64,000 nt of DNA from positions 68,500,640-68,564,639 of the forward strand of contig NC_031769.1 in assembly GCF_001522545.3 (NCBI RefSeq), in the 5' to 3' direction. The translations under genes and the position numbers were made by a program. The notes under the pieces were generated by a model. It was not told where the DNA came from. It searched no databases and was given only the letters and a program-made list of their open reading frames with translations. Origin of the DNA: Parus major. Lineage: Eukaryota > Chordata > Aves > Passeriformes > Paridae. Positions 37,301 to 48,200 of the stretch are shown piece by piece. Positions within the stretch are counted from its first letter, which is position 1. Every line of letters begins with the position of its first letter.

Positions 37301-38333
37301 GAAGGGAATTCAGATTTTTAGACTGTTGTGAATGAGCTCTGACAGTGATGATTTGGCAGTTTATTGGTCCAAATAAGAAAGACATGCTGGGATCAAGATC
37401 TCATTGCACATAGTTTCCTAAGACTACGTGAGATCTTGCTAAGACCCTGTTTTACCTGGCAGCACTGCAGGTGCTCTCCTGAGCAGTAGCAGGTGTGGCT
37501 TCCCTGGCTCCTTCAGCCCTTGGACTCAAACACTTCGAACATGCAGGAGGCTTCTAAGAACCCTCAGTCTATGCAAAGCAGAGTCCCACTGTGTCAGTGT
37601 TTCTGCCTTCCTGCCTCATCTGAAGAAAGGCTTTCCCGGGCCTCTGGTGCTCCTGCATGGCTCGCACGATGGGGCGGGAGACAAGGGTGCGGGATGCAGC
37701 CGGTGCAGCTGGCAGCAGCCAAGGAGGAAGATGCAGCAATGCTGCTCCTGTCCCGAGGTAACACGAGGGGGAGCCCTTGCAGCTCTCAATCAGTACGGAC
37801 AGCAGGACTACGCCTTTCCTCACCCCAAATAGAAACGCTCAGTTCCTCATCAGAAAAAAACCCAGGAGGCCTGAAAGCTATCTCTGATCAATCTTCACAA
37901 GGACATTGTTCCTGGTTCAAACAAGTGCAAGCCACAGACCCCCTGGGAGTGGGGAAGGTCACTTGCTGTGGATCCCTCTTCCTACACATCCACATTTCTG
38001 ATCGTGCAGGACATCTAGGGACATCTTTTCCCACGTTCTTATCTCCAAAGCATTCAAAAAATGCCACGGAATGGCTCTGCTGATACCTGAGCTGATTCTG
38101 AACAGCAAAACAACAAATTCTGAAAATTCGTGCTCAAATTTTGCCCAACAGAAATGAGAGAACAGAAAAATCTCTTTACCCCTTGTTAAATGAAACTACC
38201 ATAGGTGCCTTGCTAGGCTTGCTTTCAGGGAGATTTGCTGTTTTCAGGAGGATACCTTTGGCCACTTTAACAAGACACAGCAATGTTTGCTCTTCCTTGC
38301 CACCCAATTTTAAATACATTTTAGCAGAATACT

Positions 38334-38388
38334 TCACTATATATTCTATGCACTATTCTGTGCTCTATATGTCACTATATATATTCTG
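38334..38388. repeat. AT-rich imperfect direct repeat
   Basis: TCACTATATATTCT (38334-38347) recurs as TCACTATATATATTCTG (38372-38388), with a related CACTATTCTGTG between them. Confidence 0.7.
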
Positions 38389-41214
38389 TAATTGCAGGAC
38401 CAAGTACTGACTGCAAGTGCACCTACTGCAAGATTTTTTTCCCACAAAATGCTGGCGTCTCCTTAAGAGGGATTAAAATAAAAAAGCATCTTACAAGTCA
38501 CAGACTTCTGCTACACCAGTCTCTCTTCATAGTTCTGCATCCCAATTTCCTTTAAAGCATTCAACAGCATATATTTAATTAGCAAAACAATCCCATCTGT
38601 TCCACGAGTCAATACTGACAACTTTATGGTTAAAACACATTTATTTCTCTTGGTGCAGCTGTGCTGAATCTGACGAGGGGAGAAGAGCCTGCTGTGCTCA
38701 GAGCATTGTGTCTGGTGCCCAGGCTCTCACCACAGGGCTGCTGGCACTGGGAGCTCCTAAAAGCCTCCACAGCCCCATCCCTGCCCACTGATGGCCCCTG
38801 GGACACCCCTAAGTTACCTACATGCCCTTAAACACAAACCTCCATAGACAATTCTACAAAACCATTGGTGAATGATCCTTTTTCCGTCTCCTTAAGTTTT
38901 AGTGAGAGACATATTAGAACAAGCTCAAACAAAAACACCAGAGGCTGTGATAAGCACAGGACATTGGAATTGAGACTCTAATGGGCAACAGGGCAAGAAG
39001 AGCCAGCTGAACTTCATCCACTAGCAGGAACTACTTCCCAGCCTCGGGACTGCATACTTCATCCTCTCCCCCAAAGTAGGACATGCAGGAATCCCCATTT
39101 TGATTGTAAATCAGGCATCCTGACCCTCCTACAGCAGAAAGTCTCAGCAGATCACCTGCTCCTGGGAGCAGACCAGTCCTGCCTGTCCCAGGTCTCTGTC
39201 ACACTGCAGTTATTATACAACAGCTTCCTCATGCCGTCATGCTTCTGATGAGCTCTTGCGGTTTAAGTGTCTCCCTTTAGCTTACAATATTAAAAAAACA
39301 TGGAAAAAGATGAGATAGCGTCTGCCTCGTTCAGATCCTGCCTCAGTCTCAGCCTAGAGGGCAAGCTTAGCTCATGGCATGAGATAAAAGGTAGGACGAG
39401 GTATCCAAGTCAACCGCAGGTGAATCCAAACTTGTCAGCCCGAGAAAGGATGATCTAAAGGATGAACTGTTGACCTCAACAGGAATGGAAATACAAATAA
39501 AATGGTCTGGATAAAAGCAGGGACCAATCATTTAAACCAGGGACTTAGAGCAAACAAGGAACTCTTTCCACACTGATGTCCTAGATAAATGGTATACTGA
39601 TTCTGCCCTGGGGCTGCGGTTAATCTACCTAATACTTGGGGGTTTTCCATCCCCACCTTTTGATTAAAATGGCTGCAAGAGTTACTTGCTCTCAGGCAGC
39701 AGAAAAATTTTAACTTTCAGCTTTCCACAGAAGCAGCAGTCTTTTTAGGCAGGGCATTTGAACACTTAGAGCATCAGTGTAAGGCACAGCAAAATGCAAG
39801 CAGTCGAGAGAAAACAGATTGGTTCATGCAGCACCCCATGAAACCCTCAGTGCAAGCACGCAGGTAACAAATCTATAAGACAAAGCAATTACTGCAACAA
39901 TAGCAGACATTAGCCCCAAACAAGACAATCGAACTAACAAAGCAGGGCAGTAAAGCAGGTTAAGAGAGAAAAGTAAACAGTCATTTAACAGACGCCAAGA
40001 CTGTCCTGGTTCCAGCTGAGCCCAAAAGGTATTTTTACCACTTTCTGGCCATACAGCTCCCGGCTGCAGCCAAAGCTCTGAGGGACCTGACCCAACAGCA
40101 CGGCTGAGAACTGTTTGGCTTGAGTGCCTTCTCCTCTCAGAAAAAGCGCATCTCTCCAGTAAGGGCTGGCAGTGTCCAGGGAAATCAGGCGGATCAGGCT
40201 GAAGTTACTATTCTTTTCACTCCTTTGAATCCTACTGCTCTGCTTGAATTGATTTCAAGCCCTCCTGCTCCTCAGACCAGCATACCCTTCACAGGGTTAT
40301 CCCAACCAACCCACTCAAGCGCACATTTGCAAGTCCAGACCTGCACGGCTGCACCCAAGAGGCACCATCCATGACTAGTGCAGATGCAGAAATTATCTTC
40401 AGAACCAAGTGTGACATTCCATTAACACCCAGCCCCACACAGACGCACTTCCAAAGTAGCAAAGTTACACTTAAAAAAAAAAAAGCCATTTGCTGGAAAA
40501 TTACGTGTATGAGTTTTAAACACGAGGGCTGGTGATGAAGCCGAGCTTGCTATGAAGAGATTACTTGAAGCAAGACTTACAGGGCACTACAGTAGCAGCA
40601 CATTCTGTGGCTGTGAGGGAGACAACCCACACGGGTGCAGTGGCATACTCCAAGGCCAGTAAGGCAAGAGGAAGGCGATGCCACCATGGCACTGGTCGCC
40701 ATCACAGAGATGGTGGTGCCACACATGAATGCACAGGCAAGATGCCAACAGGCTATTCTGGCACAACAAAATGCATTACTGTAGAGCACTGTGAGCAGAA
40801 AGCAAGAAAAAAGTTTTTATGGCTTTTAACAAAAGGCTCGCGTTCACAAGCACAGAAGCCACTCAGTTACTTCTCAATAGTACCACAACCTTCTGTTTAA
40901 AATTACCTTCCAGGAAATAATGTTCATTTCTCTGTCATCAGCCATCTACCTCCTCCTTTTCATGCATTTCTGCTTGTCTCAGATGCAACTATCAGCAAGT
41001 TTCAAAGGACATGCAAGGTTTGATCATAAAGGTAATGGGGTTCTACATTTTCCATGGTGGAAAGCCTTTTAAACTCCCAACCATTGTCCCTGCTACAGCT
41101 GTCAAGTTCTGCAAATAAAATCCACATCTCTTTGAGTCAGAGTTCCCAGTAGGTCAAAACTGTGCAAAATACACTGAACATAATCAAAAAATCATGTGCA
41201 CTATTAGCACATGT

Positions 41215-41240
41215 AGATGCAATCAGTGAGATGCAATCAG
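41215..41240. repeat. 12-bp perfect direct duplication
   Basis: AGATGCAATCAG occurs twice, separated by TG. Probably a small local duplication. Confidence 0.85.
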
Positions 41241-43100
41241 CCCTCATGAGGTAAGAACACACTAACCCCCTTTTGTGAAAGAGGATGGCAATATCCAGAA
41301 AAACCGTGAGTCGCAGACACTGTATCTTGTTTCCCAAGTCCCAGTTTAAAGCCAGAACAAAATACCTGTTGCCCTTGTTTAAAAATAAATGCTATTTACA
41401 AACATGCAGCAAGCCATCCAGCCTACCAATCTAGGCCGACACGTACACAAAGCCCAGCAGAGGGATGAAGCTGCCCCTATGAATGCATCAATCCTTCACA
41501 TTATGACTTTCTAAGACAGACTACTATCACAGCCATCTTTTTCAAGGCAGAGCAAAAACCCGAAAGTACAGTTCCTCCACCAAAATCCTGTCACCCTGCT
41601 GCCACAGAAGCCCTGACTCCAGGATGCTGCTGCTAACTTTACAGAAGGCACCGGGCTGAAAGGGGCAGCCTTCAGTGGGCTGTCAGTTTTGACCATATAC
41701 ACTTCAAAGTAAGGGCATAAGGAGGGAAACCTGGTTGCCTGTAAGCAGTGAATGCCACAGGGGCATTCAAGAATGCAAGTTCTTGGGAGCCTGTCCTTCA
41801 AATGGAGGAAAGAGAAAGTCTTTACAGAGCCTATGTGCATATCCTCCTACTCACATGAGAGGAGTAGCAGTTGTCAGCACTGAGCCACAGTTTAGCTCAC
41901 ATAAAGGTTCCCCTTCCACCCCTATTCTGCCCCCTGCTCCTCTCTCTGGGGTACCCCATGTATGGCACAACAGAGACACCTTAGCACAGAGACCACAGAC
42001 AGCAGCAGCAAGGTTACTCCTCCACCAGCAGCAAGAAAATAAAGGTAGTGTCCTTGCTAGTTATCACCTTCAGCCTCAAGCAGCATAGGAGCAGAAGGGA
42101 AAAAAAAGAGAACGTTTTCCAAGGACAATGAATGAATTCAGCAAAATCTGAAACAGACAAACTGTTTACCAAAGAGCACCTAAGAATTACTGACCAATAA
42201 ACCATAAACCTTTTTTGTTTAAATACATTATTTAATGAGTTTTTTTTTAAGAAAGAGATATTTTGAAGCTCAAATTACAATGAAATACAATCTTCTAGAT
42301 CTACAGTAGACAGTGCTATAAACATTTATCAAACCAGATATTTTAATATTTGCTCCTCCATTGTTATTGTTATTAAGGAAAAGTAACTAAAAATCTTCTG
42401 TTAACAGCAATCCTGTTCTAACTTGGCTTTTTCACCCTAGAACAGAATAACGACAACAGCCTGTCACCACAGTCCTCTTCCCAAATACAGACCAAATGCC
42501 AAGAAACAAGACACTGTCATGACTGCACACTAATTCAGCTTTTAAAGAGTGAGAAGTAAAATGGAGCAGTTGGCTGGGGACAATACTGAAAGAGGACATT
42601 GCTCCTTTCCCACAGGAATTACAAAAAGATGCCCCTTTGCTACCAAAGTCTGATTGCCATCGAACTCGTTCATGCAGCACATTGGAGCAAATTTACATAG
42701 GTAGTTTAAAATTCACTTTTCTGCCTTCTCCTCATATTTTCTCTCTTCTTTCAGTATCCAATGCTTTCCTTCTACCTTTTGTTATCCCTTCATCATTTCT
42801 ATCTTCAGTCACTCAATCCCAATGGGACAGAGCCAGAGCACACCGCTCCTCTTCAGTCTTCAGGCATTGTCAATATTGTGGCAAAGGGCAAATCAATAGT
42901 GCTGAATTAGTACCGAGAAGGAAAAAAAGGAAGAGGTCAATTCCTCAGAGAGTTGGTTTGTATCTTTTAAAGGCCACTTCGCACAACCTTTGAATTCTGA
43001 AAGTACATGTGAGCTTCCGCAATTAGTGTAAAAATGTGATCGAGCTGACAAAAGTTTCAACACTTCTTGGTTTAACTGAGCAGCAAGCTGAGGAACCACA

Positions 43101-44105
43101 GCAAGTTGCTGTTTGAGAGCTGCTGCTCAGCTAGTCAGACATAAAAGCAGACATCAGGTGTAAATTTCATATTTATTATAACAAAAATTATGACATGTTC
43201 ATTTGTGCATTCGGCTTTAATATAACTCTTGGTATGTAAATGTTCTACAGCAAATGAGCTCTATACAATCATGCTGGTTGTGGCAGCAGTAAGGAACACA
43301 AACAAAACGTGTCTGTAAAAGTAAGGAAAGAAAGAGACCGGAGGAAAAAGTGGGTTTCTTTGAACAGTCTACACCACCTGGGCTCTAGCTAACTTGTACA
43401 CAGCCACACAGTCCATTACGCTTAATGACCATGGCCCAAAGAGTCACTTAAGAAAAAAGGTCAGTTTTTCAGGTTGTGTCCTTAATGCCGAGGCTACAAA
43501 ACATGTAAGCATCACTATACAACACTGAGCTATTTACAGGAATTTCCCAATCAACTGTTCTCTCAGAGAAAATTAGTGAATCTCAGTGACTTAAGTCACC
43601 TGAAAGAGTAAAGCAACTCCTAGGAGTTAGTCTCCATATTCTACAAATGTCTATCATTTTCAAGACCAAAAAAAGCCTTTTCTCTCAAAGAAATACAGTA
43701 TTACAATATTACTTAAATCATTTAGCACTGGCTACTGCCCTGCTTTTCGAACAAAACAAACAAGCCATTTTAAAAAATATTACATCATCATCTGTTTCTC
43801 AGCAATATATTAAACCTTTTTATTTTTTTTTATTTTTTTGTTTTGTTTTCCTGTTTTTACACTTGATATGTTAAGGGAGGGTTAACTATTTTAAACTTTA
43901 CCAGTCAAGCGTCTCTAGAAGAAAGTCAATGAATATTAAACCTAACAAACTGAAAAGCTGCAGTTATCTGTAGTGGCAGGATAATGAAAAGGAAGTATAT
44001 AAAGGAAAAGGATAAGGAAAACCCCTGCTGTAATGCAAGCCCGCTGGGTCTCACAGTCAAGTCTCCTTATTTGTTAGTTTATTTCTGAGCAGAAACTAGA
44101 GTGGG
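43101..44105 (-). terminator. PHLPP2: PHLPP2 3' UTR with candidate polyadenylation signals
   Basis: On the - strand AATAAA occurs at 44083-44078 (only 23 nt after the stop, probably unused), 43824-43819 and 43177-43172. The sequence is AT-rich with A-rich tracts (T-rich on +, 43818-43850) and no open frame of note, as expected of a long avian 3' UTR. The mammalian PHLPP2 3' UTR is several kb, so the true end may lie further left. Confidence 0.35.
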
Positions 44106-45221
44106 TCATAGTGGTGTGTCGTAATAGTCTGCCAGGTGGTCCATTGGATACTGCCTCTGCTGCTGCTGCTGTTGCTGTTCCTGGTGTTGCTTCATAATCT
44201 CCTTGACTTCTTCTTCGAGCTCTGGCGGGATGATGAACTGGTCATCAGGATCAGGTTGTGCTGGAGCAGCAAAGTAGCCCCCGGTTTTTCTGAGTGGCGC
44301 ATCCGTTGCAACTTCAATTAAGTTATGGCTCCTCTCGTGTGGTGCCACGGAGCCGTTGCCTCGCCGGCGCCCGATTGTGCCCATGGCAGAATATTCAGCT
44401 TTCCTGGGAAGGCTAGGCTCATCTTCATTGGCACTGATGACGATACCTTCGTCACTGGCTTCCACTGGCACTTGGAGAAGCTGCTTCTCCTTCGCTCGGC
44501 TGCAGTGGATGTCCACCTCCACCTCCACGCGGCTGCCGTTGGTGAACACGCCCTCGATGGGCTCCTCATCGTCGCTGTCAAGGCCGTTGTCGGAGAAGGC
44601 GCTGGAGAAGGTGGCGCTGGAGAGCTGCCGCTGGAAGGAGTTGGACAGGCAGACGGGGTGCAGCATGCAGCGCTGCTCCCCCGGGTACGCCGGGCTGTTC
44701 TCGTTCATGGCCACCTGGGGAGGCTCGTCCGAGGCTGTGGACCCCACCTCGCTGCTCATTTCCGAGGTGGAGATCTCGCTGCTGATTTCCGAAGCCATGC
44801 CGCTGCTCGAAGACGGCATCCCGAGCGCGTCTGTGGGCCTGTCCTTGATGACCACGTTGACAGACTGGGGGAAGATGCCTGGGCTGGGGGGTGGGACCCC
44901 GTTGAGCTCACAGCAGCAGAAGCTGTCCTCCGTCACGTTGAGCTGAACCACGACAGCGCTGATGCTGTCGTTGCAGCCGTAACTCTGGGCCAAAGTGCAA
45001 AGCTTCTTGGCGGCCGCCAGCGCATCAGGCACGTTTCTGACGGCCTCAACTGCTTCATCCATCGAGAGGCTGTCCCACAGCCCCTTGCTCCCCAGAATGA
45101 AGAACTCATCTTGTGGAGTTAAGGTGATGGACTGGACATGAGGACGCGGCACAACACTTGGGTGAAGGAAGGTGTACCCCAAGATTCTTGTTGAATCTGT
45201 CACACCATTCACTTTGCCATC
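44106..45221 (-). CDS. PHLPP2: PHLPP2 terminal exon: end of PP2C domain and C-terminal tail
   Basis: The exon follows a TTTCTAATTTCAG acceptor (45222 and up) in phase 0 and encodes 371 residues to TGA (44108-44106). It begins [20 protein letters not shown] and contains [13 protein letters not shown] and [14 protein letters not shown], the last conserved PP2C motifs. The lysine in SKGLWD stands where canonical PP2C enzymes have a metal-binding Asp; as I recall this is a PHLPP-family trait, not a mutation here. The tail holds Ser-rich and acidic blocks, a run of seven Gln (44157-44177) and the PDZ ligand DTPL. The first in-frame codon at 45212 is GTG (Val), not a start. Confidence 0.95.
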   Translation of the reverse strand, partial: DGKVNGVTDSTRILGYTFLHPSVVPRPHVQSITLTPQDEFFILGSKGLWDSLSMDEAVEAVRNVPDALAAAKKLCTLAQSYGCNDSISAVVVQLNVTEDSFCCCELNGVPPPSPGIFPQSVNVVIKDRPTDALGMPSSSSGMASEISSEISTSEMSSEVGSTASDEPPQVAMNENSPAYPGEQRCMLHPVCLSNSFQRQLSSATFSSAFSDNGLDSDDEEPIEGVFTNGSRVEVEVDIHCSRAKEKQLLQVPVEASDEGIVISANEDEPSLPRKAEYSAMGTIGRRRGNGSVAPHERSHNLIEVATDAPLRKTGGYFAAPAQPDPDDQFIIPPELEEEVKEIMKQHQEQQQQQQQRQYPMDHLADYYDTPL

Positions 45222-48200
45222 CTGAAATTAGAAAGGACAGGAAATTGGCAACAAGACCGACAAAGATGTACAGTACCTTCCTCTCCTTGTCTTGTATTGA
45301 TGGTTGTTTTTGCAGCACCCCCAACACTGCCATTCACAGACAAGGAGACAGACAAGCAAAGTGACTTGCAAGGAGGTGGCAGAGCTGAGATTAGAGCACA
45401 GCAAGAGCTGGTTTGCAATCCTGCACTGTGCCTCCTACACCCGACTGATTTGTCATCAACACCACCTATGCACAGACCAACAAAGCAGAAGGCTGCAACA
45501 AAGAGCCATCTATTCTGCTCCTGCAGCTGCAAGAGCCAACTGGACAAATCTTTAACCAGTGAGTCAGACTTATCCCTCCTCCACCCACGGTATCTGGCTT
45601 TAGACAGAGCAAGGCAACACACATTTGATACAGGGGCAGGTCATTCAGTTACAAGTCTTCTCTTGCAGCTGTAATAATTGTAGGTTTCATCTTGGCTCAT
45701 CACTTTAGAAACCAAGGTTCATTTAAAAAAAAACCTTTAAATTAAGCATGCAAGTCAAATGTAGCAGAGAGCAAGTCTGCATTTCTCAGTCAGCTGAGTT
45801 GTAGTGAAATGTTTTACACGCCCCAATTACTTACTACATTTCCACTTAGATATGACATTTCCAAAGGGAGGAGGAGTAGTATCTGAAGGGATAACATCAG
45901 TAAAAAAGGACACATTTGAGAAAAGAATCCCATGCACGTCCAAATCCCAGAATCATGTCCTGGTTAAAATCCAAGCTGCCAGAATAAGCAGAGCAAGTGT
46001 CTGAAACAGCAAGTCTGCCTATCTGTCAGCCTGCTGGGGATAGCTGCACCCTGCTAATTGCGTATTCAAGAAGAACAGAAAAGGTAAGGATTTACACTCT
46101 TTGGGTCCAGCTAATAACTGTAGGGGTTATTATAAAGCAGATAATTTCACAGAAAAGTGAACCAAGACTAAAAAAGCTTCCTCTTTACAATCACACAGAA
46201 GAAAAAAAGCCCCCATGTCTGCTTGTTAACTTTCCCATTAGAAAGCTGACAGCAGTGATAAACCATCAGTGTGCATGAAATCAGTGAGTCATCTGAAGAT
46301 TCAGCCCAGAAATTTCCCTTTTCCTCTATGGAGCCACAGAATGAACGTGTCTCCATGATGCACACTATGTTGGAGTGATTCCCTTTCAACTTGTCACATT
46401 TGAGATCCCAGCCAAGATCTTCATTTGATCACATTTGATCTTCCCAGGCAAGATCAACAGGCACATGGCTTACCCCACACACAGAAGCCCACCCTGCTCT
46501 CAGGCTGTCCTAGTTTAGGGCAAATTAGGAAGGAAAACCTCAAATGGGCACACAGCAGGGAGGTTACTGCCCTTTCCTCCACCATTAGGAGGATTCGATA
46601 TTTATCTATTCCTCTGCATGTGTCACACAAGGCAAAGCAAAACTGACAGCATTGGCTTCAAGCTTCTTAAGAAAGGAACAAATAGTTTTCTCGTCTCTCA
46701 TGGTTCAGCTGAGCACAGGGTGAGTTTTCCTTTTGGGCAAGTGCTCTCTTCAAGAGCAGCCTGTCAAAGGGCAGTTCTGGGAACATAGCTCAGACAGCAA
46801 AATCAGCCTGCCAGGAGCAAGGAGACTCCTAAGGGAAGGACGGCATTGCTCCAAGTGCTCTGCCCTCTCATCCTTTTTAATTGGAAAAGCTCTCCATGAC
46901 AGTTCCAACACAGCAATTCCTCTCCCATTAGAAGGAGAGTATCTGCTTTCCTGTTTCAATGCAACGTGCTCACAGCTGCTCACTCTTGAAAGCTAATCAA
47001 AATCCAGCATGGCAATGGAATGGAAAAGCAACTTGACTGCACGGTACAAATGTATGAATCAACTTGAAAGGAAAAATGCAACTGAGGAACCTACACTATG
47101 AACACCACCTTCTAGAGGTCTCTGATATCAACATGTAAATTCATGCACTGCTGTGCAAATGCTCTTCAAAGAAGCTACAAGTTGCAACAATCCCCAGCTG
47201 TTCTCTAACCTCTGTGATAATGGCCTTATGCTGCTTAATCCTCTTCAGCTCTTCTTCACAGCTCATCATGTAACACCTGGACAAAGGCAGAGGTTTCCCA
47301 TTCCGGCAGAGAACGGTTTGGCACTTCCCCACGTTTGCTGAGGTTAGCGTGAAGCATCCACCAGGGTCCATGGGATCATGTTTTATATGGCAAAGGACAG
47401 CAGAGCCTCCAAGTTTCTGTCCAGCTGTTCCAAGTTTCCTGGAATTTAAACAAAACAGTGATTGTTCTTTAATTGGAAAACAAGTATAAGGGGCACTAGG
47501 GAGAAACAGCCGCTGTTCCACAATCAGAAGCATTCGGGGCACTGCCTCTACTGGATCACTGGGACATAAACAAAGGTCTCCACTGAAGACTGTGACACTG
47601 CAGCAGCAGCACTGCAGGGATCCCACGTGCAACTCTCAGGCAGGGTGTTATTTTCACATATGCAGATACTCAAAAATGCTCAGTCAAAAAAAAATAAAAA
47701 AATAAATATTTGCACTTCTAAGAGTTTCACAGTTGTCTTTTCCTTTACATCTAATAGATATTTGTTTTAAAGGTCAGACAGAGCTTTGGCTTCTGAAGCT
47801 AAGTATCTTATTATAAAAATAATAATTCTGATTGTAAAAAACCTCTACTTTTGAGCAAAAGCAGAAGGCAGAGGTGATATCTTCAGGATAATTCTCTTAA
47901 AAGTTATTAAATTATGACCAAAAAAATCACAATGGCTGTGAATTCCACTGTAAGAAGGTACATTTTTCATTTATGCTGTCAGGTACTAACCCATTAAAAA
48001 AGTTCTTAGAAATGTTTAAGCCTGCTTTTTCAGCAGAAGCCACAGTAGAAAAAAAAAATCTATGGATAAAATCCAAGTTTTCAGAAGCCTGACATTAAAA
48101 TATAAATTAATTTCAATATTAGACTGTGAAGAAACACTCATCCTTCCCAGCCAGCTTGTTTATGAGAATCTTACTCCTATAGTAATTAGAAAGCTAATTA

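Larger units (their letters stand above)
31204..43100. other. Intergenic region between convergent MARVELD3 and PHLPP2
   Basis: About 12 kb with no recognised gene. It contains two antisense CR1 fragments (33305-33995, 36852-37300), a long T tract (32895-32960), a degenerate CA/TA run (32211-32249), a possible regulatory element (36310-36690), an AT-rich direct repeat (38334-38388), a 12-bp duplication (41215-41240) and an unassigned 196-codon open frame (37493-38083). The 3' ends of both flanking transcripts may extend into it. Confidence 0.6.

Noticed and set aside
44325..45122. 265-codon + strand open frame antisense to the PHLPP2 terminal exon
   Set aside because: It mirrors a GC-rich real exon on the other strand; its length comes from the codon pattern of PHLPP2, and it has no recognisable similarity.
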